A stretch of DNA of 64,000 nucleotides from AP-15 sp035538335 (GTDB lineage Bacteria > Pseudomonadota > Alphaproteobacteria > ATCC43930 > CGMCC-115725), in contig DATLKN010000061.1 of NCBI GenBank assembly GCA_035538335.1, forward strand, positions 34,972 through 98,971, written 5' to 3'. Position 1 is the first letter of the stretch. Every line of letters begins with the position of its first letter. A program made the translations under genes and the position numbers. The notes beneath the pieces are model-generated. The model did not search any database. It worked only from the letters and a program-made list of their open reading frames with translations, and was not told where the DNA came from. This document shows, in pieces, positions 41,448 through 50,672 of this stretch.

Positions 41448-42611
41448 TTGCCAGGGCCGCAGCCCGAGAGCCTCGAAATGATCCGCCGGCTCGTCGGCTT
41501 CGACACGACGAGCCGGGGCTCCAACCTCGCGCTCATAGATTTCGTGCGGGACTACCTCGACGGGCTCGGCGTGGCGAGCGAGCTGGTCTTCGACGAAAGC
41601 GGCAAGAAGGCCAATCTGTTCGCGACGCTGGGGCCGCAGGATCGGGGCGGCATCATGCTGTCGGGTCATACCGACGTGGTGCCGGTCGACGGGCAGGACT
41701 GGCACAGCGATCCCTTTGCCCTCGCCGAGGCCGGCGGCCGGCTCTACGGGCGCGGCACGGCCGACATGAAGAGCTTCATCGCGGTGGCGCTGGCCCTGTT
41801 GCCGGAAATTGCCGGCCGGACGCTCTCGACGCCGCTGCATCTCGCCTTTTCCTACGACGAGGAGGTCGGCTGCCTCGGGGTGCGGCGCCTGATCGCGCAG
41901 CTGGCGCAGCGCCCGAACCGGCCGAGTTTGTGCATCGTCGGCGAGCCGACGAGGATGCGCCCGGCCACCGGCCACAAGGGCAAGCGCAGCTTTCGCTGCC
42001 ATGTGCGCGGCCGCGAATGCCATTCGGCGCTGACCCATCTCGGGGTCAACGCGGTCGAGGCGGCGGCCGAGCTGGTCGCGCATCTGAAGAGCATGGCGCG
42101 CAGGAAGCGCGACAAGGGTCCGTTCGATCCGGCCTTCTCGCCGCCCTACACGACGGTCCACACCGGGCTCATCCGCGGCGGCACCGCGCTCAACATCGTG
42201 CCGCAGGAATGCAGCTTCGAATTCGAGTTCCGCCTGCTGCCGCAGGAGGATGCCGAAGCGCTCGAAGACGAGATCCGCGCCGTCGCGCGGGAGCGGCTTC
42301 TGCCCGAGATGCGGGCGGTCGCACCGGGAACCGACATCGCCTTCGAGAAGCTGAGCGGTTTCCCCGGCCTCGACACGCCGCAGGACGCCGAGGTGACGCA
42401 GCTCGCCGCCGCGCTCTCCGGCGCCAACGGCACCGAAAAGGTCAGCTTCGGCACCGAGGGCGGGCTGTTCCACGAGGCCGGCATCCCGACGATCGTCTGC
42501 GGCCCCGGCTCGATCGAAGAGGCGCACAAGCCCGACGAATTCATCGCGCTCGAGCAGGTGGCGGCGTGCGAAGCCTTCATGCGGCGTCTGTTCCGCCGTG
42601 TCGCCGCATGA
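41448..42611 (+). CDS. argE: Acetylornithine deacetylase / M20 family metallopeptidase
   Basis: 387-residue di-zinc M20 hydrolase most like ArgE, which releases acetate from N-acetylornithine. MIRRLVGFDTTSRGSNLALI opens the domain. Metal ligands are His in SGHTDVVPVDG, Asp in YGRGTADMKSF, the catalytic Glu pair in SYDEEVGCLG, and His in GLFHEAGIPT. A TTG at 41448 with GGAGCG upstream gives the family N-terminus; an ATG ten codons later is possible. Downstream genes (HAD, AstE-like) overlap it, suggesting a small hydrolase operon. Confidence 0.87.
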   Translation: MPGPQPESLEMIRRLVGFDTTSRGSNLALIDFVRDYLDGLGVASELVFDESGKKANLFATLGPQDRGGIMLSGHTDVVPVDGQDWHSDPFALAEAGGRLYGRGTADMKSFIAVALALLPEIAGRTLSTPLHLAFSYDEEVGCLGVRRLIAQLAQRPNRPSLCIVGEPTRMRPATGHKGKRSFRCHVRGRECHSALTHLGVNAVEAAAELVAHLKSMARRKRDKGPFDPAFSPPYTTVHTGLIRGGTALNIVPQECSFEFEFRLLPQEDAEALEDEIRAVARERLLPEMRAVAPGTDIAFEKLSGFPGLDTPQDAEVTQLAAALSGANGTEKVSFGTEGGLFHEAGIPTIVCGPGSIEEAHKPDEFIALEQVAACEAFMRRLFRRVAA

Positions 42612-43236
42612 CCCCGGCGGGCTGAGGCCGCCGCGCGCGGTCCTCTTCGACCTCGGCGGCGTCCTCATCGACTGGAACCCGCGGCATCTCTACCGCCGGA
42701 TCTTCACCGACGCGGCGGCGATGGAAGAATTTCTCGCCACAATCTGCACCGCCGAGTGGAACGAGCAGCAGGATTGCGGGCGCCCGTTCGCCGAGGGCGT
42801 GCGCCTTTTGTGCGAGGCGCACCCCCACTTCGCCCCAGCGATCCGCGCCTACGATTCGCGCTGGGAGGAGATGGTGAAGGGCGCGATTGCCGACAGCGTA
42901 CTCTGCCTCGAAGAGCTGCGCGCCCGCGCCGTCCCCCTCTTCGCGCTGACCAACTGGTCGGCCGAGAAATTCCCGCTGGCGGCCGCCCGCTTTCCGTTCC
43001 TCCGCTGGTTCGAGGGCGTGCTCGTCTCGGGCGAGGTCGGGCTCAAAAAGCCCGATCCGCGGTTCTTCCGGTTCGCCGCCGAACAGTTCGGCCTCGACCC
43101 TGCGGCCACTCTCTTTGTCGACGACGTCGCGGCCAATGTCGAGGCCGCGGCGGCACTCGGCTTTTGCGTGCACCGCTTCACCGATGCCGCGGCATTGCGC
43201 CGGGCGCTCGCCGGCTGCGGCCTGCTGGTGGAGTGA
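42598..43236 (+). CDS. HAD-superfamily hydrolase
   Basis: 212-residue haloacid-dehalogenase-like hydrolase. Motif I is FDLGGVLIDW, with Asp and a Gly in place of the second Asp, as in haloacid dehalogenases and some epoxide-hydrolase-type HADs. Motif II is LTNWSAEKF, motif III Lys in GLKKPDPRFF and motif IV FVDDVAANVEAA. The lack of the second motif I Asp argues against ordinary phosphatase activity. The GTG start lies inside the last 14 bases of argE. Confidence 0.83.
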   Translation: MSPHDPGGLRPPRAVLFDLGGVLIDWNPRHLYRRIFTDAAAMEEFLATICTAEWNEQQDCGRPFAEGVRLLCEAHPHFAPAIRAYDSRWEEMVKGAIADSVLCLEELRARAVPLFALTNWSAEKFPLAAARFPFLRWFEGVLVSGEVGLKKPDPRFFRFAAEQFGLDPAATLFVDDVAANVEAAAALGFCVHRFTDAAALRRALAGCGLLVE

Positions 43237-44261
43237 TGACGCGCGCCGCGTTCGGGTGCAAGATCGCGCTCCCGCGCGAGCGGCAGTGGAGGACGCGCGT
43301 GCCCGAGCCCAACTACCCGGTCGAGTTGACCCCGCCCGACATCGAACCCTATCGGGCCGGCAACACCGGCCTCGAATACGTCACCAGCTTCGACAGCGGC
43401 AAGCACGGGCCGCACGTGCTGGTGACCGCCTTGACGCACGGCAACGAGATCTGCGGCGCCATCGCGCTCGACCGGCTGCTGCGGTCGGGGCTGCGGCCGC
43501 GGCGCGGCCGGCTGACGCTCGCCTTCGACAATGTCGCGGCCTATCGCCGGTTCAACCCGCGCCACCCGATCGCCTCGCGCTTTGTCGACGAGGATTTCAA
43601 CCGGCTGTGGGACGAGGCAACGCTCGACGGGCCGCGCCGCTCGGCCGAGCTGGAGCGGGCGCGGGCGCTGCGCCCGATTGTCGACGCCGCCGATTTTCTG
43701 CTCGATCTGCATTCGATGCAGCACAAGACCGCGCCCTTGATGCTGGCCGGGACCTTGCCGCGCTCGGTCGAGCTCGCCCGCCGCGTCGGCATCCCCGAAC
43801 TGATCATGTGCGACAAGGGCCATGCCGCCGGCCGCCGGATGCGCGACTACGGCGGCTTCGGCAACTCCGCAGGCGGCAAGACCGCTCTCCTCATCGAAAG
43901 CGGCCAGCACTGGGAGACCCGCGCGGCCGAAGTCGCGACCGACGTGATGCTGCGCTTTCTCGTCGCCCTCGGCAGCCTGACCGAAGCGGAGGCGCGCCCG
44001 CTCGGCGGGCCCGATTTCGACGCGCATCCGCGGCAGCGGGTCATCGAGGTGACCCAGGCCGTGACGATCAGTGGCGAGGAGTTCGAGTTCGCCGGCGATT
44101 TCTACGGGCTCGAAATCTTGCCGGAAAAGGGCACCCTGATCGGGCGCGACGACGGGCGCGAGGTGCGGACGCCTTATGACGATTGCGTCCTCATCATGCC
44201 CTCGCGCCGGCTGGCCAAAGGGCATACCGCGGTGCGCCTCGGCCGCTTCGTCGACGGCTGA
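43236..44261 (+). CDS. Succinylglutamate desuccinylase/aspartoacylase family protein
   Basis: 341-residue M14-type zinc carboxypeptidase fold protein. The zinc ligands are in TALTHGNEICG (His, Glu) and LLDLHSMQHK (His); the substrate Arg is in the NRLWDEAT/RRFNPRHP region and the catalytic Glu likely in LLIESGQHWE. The C-terminal beta domain (FEFAGDFYGLEILPEKGTLIG) is present. The start ATG overlaps the HAD stop (TGATG); the first 16 residues are not conserved. It should deacylate an N-acyl amino acid. Confidence 0.85.
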   Translation: MTRAAFGCKIALPRERQWRTRVPEPNYPVELTPPDIEPYRAGNTGLEYVTSFDSGKHGPHVLVTALTHGNEICGAIALDRLLRSGLRPRRGRLTLAFDNVAAYRRFNPRHPIASRFVDEDFNRLWDEATLDGPRRSAELERARALRPIVDAADFLLDLHSMQHKTAPLMLAGTLPRSVELARRVGIPELIMCDKGHAAGRRMRDYGGFGNSAGGKTALLIESGQHWETRAAEVATDVMLRFLVALGSLTEAEARPLGGPDFDAHPRQRVIEVTQAVTISGEEFEFAGDFYGLEILPEKGTLIGRDDGREVRTPYDDCVLIMPSRRLAKGHTAVRLGRFVDG

Positions 44262-44267
44262 GGGGTT

Positions 44268-44873
44268 GTGAAACCCGATCCTCCCGGCGAAAGCGCGCCT
44301 GCGTCTGCCGCTCGCCCTCCCGCCGCGCGGGTCCCTCCCTCTCCCCGCGCGCGGGGAGAGGGTCGGGGTGAGGGGCAGCCGGAAAAGCGCAGCTTCGCGC
44401 CGCTCGTCGACGCCCGCTCGCGGGTACTCGTGCTCGGCACGCTGCCGGGCGAGGAATCGCTGCGCCGCGCCGAATATTATGCGCATCCGCGCAACCTCTT
44501 CTGGCCGATCGTCTGCGCGCTGTTCGACGCAGCGCCGCCAGCCGATTACGCCGCGCGGCTCGGCCTTGCCGCGGCGCGCGGCATCGGGCTGTGGGACGTC
44601 GCCGCCGCCGGGCGGCGCGAGGCGAGCGCCGACGCGACGATCCGCGGCGAGCGGCCGAACGCGATCCCCCAGCTCCTCGACCGCCATCCGCTGATCCGCG
44701 CCGTCGCCTTCAACGGCAGCGGCGCCGAGCGGCTCTATGACCGGCATTTCGCGCGGCGCGCCGATCTCGCCTATCTGTCGCTGCCCTCGACGAGCCCGGC
44801 GCACGCGCGCCTCGATCTCGCCCAAAAGCTCGCGCGCTGGCGGGCGCTGCGCGCGTTTCTCGCCACCGATTGA
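44268..44873 (+). CDS. DNA-deoxyinosine (hypoxanthine-DNA) glycosylase, UDG superfamily
   Basis: 201-residue product whose residues from about 43 onward match family 6 uracil-DNA-glycosylase-like enzymes that excise hypoxanthine. The catalytic-loop motif LGTLPGEESL, the YYAHPRNLFWPI motif and the second loop PSTSPAHA are present. The first 40 residues (from a GTG start) are low-complexity and partly encoded by a family D palindromic repeat (PSPRARGEGRGEG). The conserved core has no good internal start, so the repeat seems to have been taken into the coding region. Confidence 0.82.
   Translation: MKPDPPGESAPASAARPPAARVPPSPRARGEGRGEGQPEKRSFAPLVDARSRVLVLGTLPGEESLRRAEYYAHPRNLFWPIVCALFDAAPPADYAARLGLAAARGIGLWDVAAAGRREASADATIRGERPNAIPQLLDRHPLIRAVAFNGSGAERLYDRHFARRADLAYLSLPSTSPAHARLDLAQKLARWRALRAFLATD
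44333..44375. repeat. Palindromic repeat, family D, within the glycosylase 5' end
   Basis: CCCTCTCCCCGC and GCGGGGAGAGGG form a 12-bp inverted repeat followed by TCGGGGTGAGGGG. The same element is at 54.8 kb. Here it overlaps the N-terminal codons of the DNA glycosylase. Confidence 0.85.
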
Positions 44874-44877
44874 GGGA

Positions 44878-46497
44878 TCAGCGCCGGGCCGCCGCCGCCG
44901 CTTCGAGATAATCGGCCAGCGCGCCGTCGAGCCGGCCGAGTTCGGCGGCGACGCGCTCGACGAAGGCGGCCCCGTCGCGGCGCAGATCGCCCGCCGTCAA
45001 TTCGCGCATCGAGCGCAAGAGTTCGCACAGCCGCGTGCCGCCGACATTGGCGGCGCAGCTGCCGAGCGCATGCAGGCATTCGCGGAACTGCGGCAGGTCG
45101 GCGGCCGCCGCGGCGCGCGACAGCGCCGGCAGGACCTCCCCGGCGTCGCCGCGGAACGCTTCGATGACGCCGCCGAGAAATTCCCTGCCGGCGCCGAGCC
45201 CTTCGAGCGAGGCGACGACCGCCTCGTCGACGATGGCCGCCGCCTCGCCGAGAAAGCGCGGATGCGAAGCGATCGAGGTGACGACCGGCGCCCCGGCGGA
45301 CGGCCGGGCCGGAGCTTCGGCCTCGCCGAAGGCGGCCGCCTCGACCGCGGCGACGAGGCGCTCCGGCTCGACCGGCTTCACCAGCACCGCGTCCATCCCG
45401 GCTTCGCGGCAGGCGCGCTCGCTCTCCGCGCCGCTTTCGCCCGTCAAAGCCAATATCGGCAAGCGGGGATAAGCCATGCGGCACAGCCGCGTCGCCTCGT
45501 AGCCGCCGATGCGCGGCATGTTGACATCCATCAGCACGAGATCGATGTCGCCCGCGGCGAGCGCCCTCACCGCTTCCTCGCCGTCCTCGACGAGCCGCAC
45601 GCGATGGCCGGCGAGTGTCAGCACGCGTTCGATCAGCTTGCGGTTGCTGGCGCTGTCTTCGGCGACGAGGATGCGCAGCGGCAGCCGCGCCGGGCGCGGC
45701 GGCGGCGCCGGCGTGGCGCGCGGCTCGAATGCCGCCGTCGCGGCGAGCGCGCGCACCAGACAGGCGATGCCGCCCGGCACCAGGACGAGCGCGGCGGCGA
45801 GGCTGCCGGCGAGGGCGCCCTGCTGCTGCCAGAACGCCGTCGTCGCGGCGACGGCGGCAAAGCCGGCGGCGCTCGCCAGCGCCGCCGGCAGCAGCGCCGC
45901 AAGCCCGAAGCCGAAAGCATTCGCGAGGATCACGCCGAAATACGCGGGATACCACGCGGCGGCGAGCCCGCCGCCGGCATGCAGCAGTGCCGACAGCAGG
46001 CCGACATCGGCGGCGAGCGCCAGATTCCGCCGCACGCGCGAGGCCGCCGGGCGGCAGATCAGCGAGAAGAGGACGAGCCAGGCGGCGGCGATCTCGAGCA
46101 AGGCGATCGTCAAAACGGCGCCGACGCCGGCGGCGGCCGGCAGCAGCACCGCGAGGCCGAGCGCATAGGCGAGGATCGCGGCCGCAAGGCACAGCCGCGC
46201 GCCGGCGAGCCGCGGCTCGTCCGGCAAAGCGCCGGCGCGCCGCGCGAGAAATCCGCCGGGGCCGCGGATGAACGCCGCAAGGCCGGTCGCCGCCGGGCCG
46301 AGCACCAGCAGCGCGATCGCCGGCGCCGCCAGATGGTGCCGCGCGAGCAGCGCAAAAACGCCCGGCAGTCCGGCAACCGCGATCGGCGGCAGGGCGCCCG
46401 CCGCCGCCAGGCCGACCGCGGCGAGGCGCGCCCGGCCCTCTATGCCCGACGCAGCGGCGGCAAACCCGGCCGGCGGCGGTTGCGGCGGTGCGGCCAC
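44878..46497 (-). CDS. Membrane-anchored receiver-Hpt protein (RpfC-like without kinase domain)
   Basis: 539-residue hybrid signalling protein. Residues 25-255 are a polytopic membrane region of about six to eight helices; the ADVGLLSALLHAGG and FGVILANAFGFG stretch resembles the input domain of RpfC. Next is a receiver domain (ILVAEDSASNRKL; phospho-Asp in LVLMDVNMPRIGG; Lys in VLVKPVEPERL), then a C-terminal Hpt domain with the phospho-His in CLHALGSCAANVG. RpfC normally has HisKA and HATPase domains between membrane and receiver; they are absent here. The GTG start lies 9 bases after a cytoplasmic kinase gene, which likely supplies them. Confidence 0.85.
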   Translation of the reverse strand: MAAPPQPPPAGFAAAASGIEGRARLAAVGLAAAGALPPIAVAGLPGVFALLARHHLAAPAIALLVLGPAATGLAAFIRGPGGFLARRAGALPDEPRLAGARLCLAAAILAYALGLAVLLPAAAGVGAVLTIALLEIAAAWLVLFSLICRPAASRVRRNLALAADVGLLSALLHAGGGLAAAWYPAYFGVILANAFGFGLAALLPAALASAAGFAAVAATTAFWQQQGALAGSLAAALVLVPGGIACLVRALAATAAFEPRATPAPPPRPARLPLRILVAEDSASNRKLIERVLTLAGHRVRLVEDGEEAVRALAAGDIDLVLMDVNMPRIGGYEATRLCRMAYPRLPILALTGESGAESERACREAGMDAVLVKPVEPERLVAAVEAAAFGEAEAPARPSAGAPVVTSIASHPRFLGEAAAIVDEAVVASLEGLGAGREFLGGVIEAFRGDAGEVLPALSRAAAAADLPQFRECLHALGSCAANVGGTRLCELLRSMRELTAGDLRRDGAAFVERVAAELGRLDGALADYLEAAAAARR

Positions 46498-46506
46498 CGG
46501 CTGCGC

Positions 46507-48123
46507 CTAGCCGCCGCCGCCCGCTCGCCGGCGCCCGGCGGCGAGCGCCCTCGGCGGCAGCAGCGAGCGCTCGCGCGGAAAGGTCAGCGTGACGGTGGTG
46601 CCGACGCCCTTCTCGCCCTCGATCGAGATCGTCGCGCCGTGCAGCTCGGCGAGCCCGATCGCCAGCGGCAGGCCGAGGCCGGTGCCGGTATGGCTGCGGC
46701 TCCAGGTGCTCGCGACCTGGCCGAAGCGGGCGACCGCCACCTCGCGCTCCTCCTTGTCCATGCCGATGCCGCGATCGGCGACGGCGACGGCGATCCGGCC
46801 CGCCTCGCTGCGCAGCGTGATCTCGACCTCGCCGCCGCGGTGGCTGAACTTGATCGCGTTCGACAGCAGGTTGAGCAGGATCTGCTTGATCTTGCGCACG
46901 TCGCCGAGCAGTTGCGGCACATCGGCGGCGAAGCGCTCGACGATGCGGATGTCGTTCTCGCGCGCCTTTTCCTCGACGATGCGCACCAGGTCGCGGACGG
47001 TCTTCGCCATATCGACCGCGCCCTCGACCAATTCGAGCTTGCCCGCCTCGATTTTCGAGACGTCGAGGATATCGTTGATGATTCCGAGCAGATGCTCGGC
47101 GCTGGCGGCGATGTCGCGCGCATAGCCGACATATTTGCGGGTCGTGATCGGCCCCAGCATCTCGCCGGCCATGATCTGCGAGAAGCCGATGATCGCGTTC
47201 AAGGGCGTGCGCAACTCGTGGCTCATATTGGCGAGGAATTCGGTCTTGCTGCGGTTTGCCAGCTCGGCCTGCTCTCTCGCGGCGACGAGGCCGAGTTCGG
47301 CCGATTTGCGCGCCGTGATGTCGACCGCGACGGTGACGACCATCGCCTCGCCCGCAGCCCCCGTCAGCGCCGATTTGGTGACGAGAAGCATGCGCCGAAG
47401 GCCGGCGGCGTCGACGATCTCCTCCTCGAAAGAGCGCCCCGGCGCATCGGCGGCGTAGGGCGCGTCCTCCTCGCACAAAGAGCGCCATTGCGGTCCCTCG
47501 CGGATGTCGCCCGGGCGCTTGCCGATCAGCTCTTGCGCCGGGCCGCCGACCGCCGCCGCGAATTCGCTGTTGACGAAGACGAGGCGGCCCCGCCGGTCGG
47601 ATGCCCAGATCATCGCCGGCACCGCGTCGATGACCCGCAGCAGCCGCGCGTGGCTCTCTTCGAGCGCATCGCGATGGCGGCGCTCCTCTTCGATCATCTG
47701 CTCTTCGAGAGTGCGCGCCTTGGCTTCGACGAGCAGTTGCCGGGCCCGCAGCAGCAACAGGTTGCGCGAGCGCGCCTGGAACTCGCGGTGATCGACCGGG
47801 CTCAGCAAATAATCGGTCGCGCCGGCATCGAGCGCGCGATGGCGCAGCGCGCGGTCCTCATAGGCGGTGATGACGATGATCGGCACCTCGCTCGCCCGCG
47901 CTTCCCGGCGCAGCCGGCGAACGAACTCGATGCCGTCGAGCCGCGGCATCTTCAGATCGGTGACGACGAGGTCGGGGCCTTCCTTGGCGGCGAAGGCGAG
48001 CGCCGCGAGCGGGTCGGTGAAGGTTTCGACCCGCGTTCCCGGTCCGAGAGAGGCCGTGAGCTTCTCGAGGATCTTCAGATTGGTGGCACGGTCGTCGACG
48101 ATGACGACGAGCTGAGGTTGCAC
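46507..48123 (-). CDS. Receiver-PAS-histidine kinase
   Basis: 538-residue cytoplasmic sensor kinase. The N-terminal receiver (VVIVDDRATNLK, phospho-Asp in LVVTDLKMPRLDG) is followed by a coiled-coil linker, a PAS domain (about 170-290), HisKA with the phospho-His in FLANMSHELRTPLNAI, and HATPase motifs N (LLNLLSNAIKFS), G1 (VADRGIGMD) and G2 (TGTGLGLPLA). GTG at 48123 gives a standard receiver start behind AGGGTAG; an ATG at 48189 would add 22 residues. It sits 9 bases before the membrane receiver-Hpt gene; together they contain the full set of RpfC domains split over two proteins. Confidence 0.88.
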   Translation of the reverse strand: MQPQLVVIVDDRATNLKILEKLTASLGPGTRVETFTDPLAALAFAAKEGPDLVVTDLKMPRLDGIEFVRRLRREARASEVPIIVITAYEDRALRHRALDAGATDYLLSPVDHREFQARSRNLLLLRARQLLVEAKARTLEEQMIEEERRHRDALEESHARLLRVIDAVPAMIWASDRRGRLVFVNSEFAAAVGGPAQELIGKRPGDIREGPQWRSLCEEDAPYAADAPGRSFEEEIVDAAGLRRMLLVTKSALTGAAGEAMVVTVAVDITARKSAELGLVAAREQAELANRSKTEFLANMSHELRTPLNAIIGFSQIMAGEMLGPITTRKYVGYARDIAASAEHLLGIINDILDVSKIEAGKLELVEGAVDMAKTVRDLVRIVEEKARENDIRIVERFAADVPQLLGDVRKIKQILLNLLSNAIKFSHRGGEVEITLRSEAGRIAVAVADRGIGMDKEEREVAVARFGQVASTWSRSHTGTGLGLPLAIGLAELHGATISIEGEKGVGTTVTLTFPRERSLLPPRALAAGRRRAGGGG

Positions 48124-48364
48124 GGCACTACCCTGGGGCGATCCGTTCGTGTGCAAAGTGTATCCGATGGTTCGCCAACCGTTCAGCATCGCCCCACCCC
48201 TGCCCGGCCGAGCCGCGCGATCCGGCAGAAAATCAGCCGGTTGCGCAGGCTCGGCTCGCCGGCGGCCGGGCGCGTCGCCTCGGCGCCCGCGCGAATCGCA
48301 GGGTCGCGGCGCCGGCCGGCGCCGCGTATGATCGGCCGGGAATCGCAAGAAGGCAGAGGCGGCG

Positions 48365-49159
48365 ATGGATCGCGAATACGAAACCCTGCGGGTCGAGGAC
48401 AAGGGCGCCGGGCTGTTGCTCGTCATTCTCGATCGGCCGGCCGTCGCGAATGCGATGAACACGCAGATGGGGCGCGACCTCTTGTCGTTCTTCGAGGCGA
48501 TCAACGCCGTCCCGGCCGAGGCGCGCGCCATCGTCGTCACCGGCGCCGGCGACAGGGCGTTTTGCGCCGGCGGCGATTTGAAGGAGCGCAACGGCATGTC
48601 GGATGCGCAATGGCAGGAGCAGCATCTGCTGTTCGAGCGCATGGTGCGCGCGCTCGTCGGCTGCCCGGTGCCGACGATCGCCGCCGTCAACGGCGCCGCC
48701 TATGCCGGCGGCTGCGAGATCGCGCTCTGCTGCGACTTCATCTATGCCGCCGAGACCGCGCGCTTCGCGCTGACCGAGGTGACGCTCGGCATCATGCCGG
48801 GGGCGGGCGGCACGCAGAACCTGCCGCGCGCGGTCGGCGAGCGGCGCGCCAAGGAGATCATCCTGACGGGGCGCCCGTTCGGCGCGCGCGAAGCCTATGA
48901 ATGGGGCATGGCGAACCGGCTGTGCGCGCCCGGGAGCCTCATCGAGGAGGCGCTCGACACGGCGCGCCGCATCGCCGACAACGCGCCCGTCTCGGTGCGC
49001 CAGGCAAAGCATGCGATCCGTTACGGCATGCAGATGGACCTCGCGAGCGCCATGATGTTCGAGATCGAGGCCTACAACCGCATGGTCCCGACCGAGGACC
49101 GGCGCGAGGGCATCCGCGCCTTCAACGAGAAGCGCAAGCCGCAATTCAAGGGCCGGTGA
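48365..49159 (+). CDS. Enoyl-CoA hydratase/isomerase family protein
   Basis: 264-residue crotonase. The oxyanion-hole regions ARAIVVTGAGDRAFCAGGDL and NGAAYAGGCEIAL are present and both catalytic Glu positions of true hydratases are filled (GGCEIALCCD and LTEVTLGIMPGAGGTQ). The start follows AGAGGCGGCG. It is divergent from the kinase pair. RpfF, the DSF synthase partner of RpfC, is also a crotonase, but this sequence looks like an ordinary fatty- or aromatic-acid hydratase. Confidence 0.9.
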   Translation: MDREYETLRVEDKGAGLLLVILDRPAVANAMNTQMGRDLLSFFEAINAVPAEARAIVVTGAGDRAFCAGGDLKERNGMSDAQWQEQHLLFERMVRALVGCPVPTIAAVNGAAYAGGCEIALCCDFIYAAETARFALTEVTLGIMPGAGGTQNLPRAVGERRAKEIILTGRPFGAREAYEWGMANRLCAPGSLIEEALDTARRIADNAPVSVRQAKHAIRYGMQMDLASAMMFEIEAYNRMVPTEDRREGIRAFNEKRKPQFKGR

Positions 49160-49189
49160 GGTATCGTCGGGCGTCGGCCATTTTTCTTT

Positions 49190-49310
49190 GTCGTCCCGGC
49201 GAAAGCCGGGACCCATTCTTCCGCCGGCTCGCCGTTGCAAGTCATCGCAATGACATGCAACGGCCGCTGCGGCGGACCGCTGGACCCCGGCTTTCGCCAG
49301 GGTGACGAGG
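49190..49310. repeat. Palindromic repeat, family B
   Basis: Arm GTCGTCCCGGCGAAAGCCGG with GACCCA and distal partner TGGACCCCGGCTTTCGCCAG, about 90 bases apart, fill the gap between the crotonase and the first MmgE/PrpD gene. Confidence 0.85.
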
Positions 49311-49331
49311 AGGCCGGAGGAGGAGGAAGCG

Positions 49332-50672
49332 ATGACGGAATTGACGCGGGTATTGGCGGCGCAGAGCGCCGGGCTCGCCGACGAGTCGGTATCGGGCGCA
49401 GCGCGCGAACTGGTGCGCCAGTGCGTCCTCGATTATCTCGGCGTCGCGATCGCCGGCGCGGGCGACCCGCTGGTGCGCATCATCCTCGACGAGACGGCGG
49501 AAGCGGGCGGCGCCGCGGAAGCGAGCATCATCGGCCATGCGGGACGCCTGCCGGCGCTCGCCGCCGCGCTCGTCAACGGCGCCGCCGGCCATGCGCTCGA
49601 TTACGACGACGTCAACATGGCGATGCCGGGACATCCCTCGGTCGCGATCCTGCCGGCCTTGCTGGCGCTGGCGGAAGCTCGGCATGCCGGCGGCCGCGAG
49701 GTGGCGACGGCGTTCGTCGCCGGCTACGAGACCGCCTGCCGCATCGGCCTCGCCGTGCGTCCCGGCCATTACGACATCGGCTTTCATTCGACGGGCACGC
49801 TCGGCGCTTTCGGCGCGGCGGCGGCATGCGCCCGGCTTCTCGGCCTCAGCGCCGAGCGCACCGCGGCGGCGCTCGGGGTCGCCGGCACGCAGGCGGCCGG
49901 GCTCAAATCGCAATTCGGCACGATGTGCAAGCCGTTCCACGCCGGCAAGGCGTCGCAGAACGGGCTCTTCTCGGCGCGGCTCGCGGCGCGCGGCTTTTCG
50001 AGCCGGCCCGACATCCTCGAATGCGCGCAGGGCTTCGCCGCGACGCACGGCCCCGATTTCGCGCCCGAGGCGGCGCTCGCGGCCCCGGACAAGGGCTTTC
50101 ACCTCTTCGCCAACCTCTTCAAATACCATGCCGCCTGTTATCTGACGCATGCGCCGATCGAGTGCGCGCGGCGTCTGCGCGACGAACACGGGCTCGCGCC
50201 CGAGCGCGTCGGCCGCATCACGCTCGAAATCGACGGCAGCCTCGACAAGGTGTGCAACATCGCCGCGCCCCAGGACGGGCTCGAAGCGAAGTTCAGCCTG
50301 CGGCACACCGTCGCGATGGCGCTCTCGGGCATCGATACCGCCGGGCTCGGCAATTACGGCGCCGAGAGCGCGCGCGACCCCGCCCTCGGGCGGCTGCGCG
50401 AGCGGGTCGAGATCACCTTCCGGCACGGCTGGGCCCAGACGCAGGCGGCGCTGACGGTCGAACTCGACGACGGCCGGGTGCTGCGCGCGACCCACGATGC
50501 CGGCATTCCGGCCGCAGACATCGGCGCGCAAGGCGAGCGGCTGGCGCAGAAATTCACCGCGCTGGCCGAGCCGGTGCTCGGGGCCGCGCGCACCCGCGAA
50601 CTGCGCGAAGCGGTTGCCGGCCTCGACGAGTTGCCGGACATCGCAACGCTGGCGCGGCTCGCCGCCCGCTGA
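49332..50672 (+). CDS. MmgE/PrpD family protein, copy 1
   Basis: 446-residue protein of the 2-methylcitrate dehydratase (PrpD/MmgE) family, which dehydrates tricarboxylates or related hydroxy acids. Family blocks: DYLGVAIAGAGDPL, GHALDYDDVNMAMPGHPSVA (the His-rich active-site segment), the FHSTGTLGAFGAAAA stretch and KPFHAGKASQNGL. ATG at 49332 is behind a purine-rich GGAGGAGGAGG. Its stop overlaps the start of a second family member (TGATG). Confidence 0.88.
   Translation: MTELTRVLAAQSAGLADESVSGAARELVRQCVLDYLGVAIAGAGDPLVRIILDETAEAGGAAEASIIGHAGRLPALAAALVNGAAGHALDYDDVNMAMPGHPSVAILPALLALAEARHAGGREVATAFVAGYETACRIGLAVRPGHYDIGFHSTGTLGAFGAAAACARLLGLSAERTAAALGVAGTQAAGLKSQFGTMCKPFHAGKASQNGLFSARLAARGFSSRPDILECAQGFAATHGPDFAPEAALAAPDKGFHLFANLFKYHAACYLTHAPIECARRLRDEHGLAPERVGRITLEIDGSLDKVCNIAAPQDGLEAKFSLRHTVAMALSGIDTAGLGNYGAESARDPALGRLRERVEITFRHGWAQTQAALTVELDDGRVLRATHDAGIPAADIGAQGERLAQKFTALAEPVLGAARTRELREAVAGLDELPDIATLARLAAR

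Noticed and set aside
48365..49159. RpfF, the DSF synthase partner of RpfC
   Set aside because: Tempting because of the RpfC-like pair next door, but the length (264) and sequence blocks are those of a general enoyl-CoA hydratase; RpfF also normally lies on the same strand beside rpfC.
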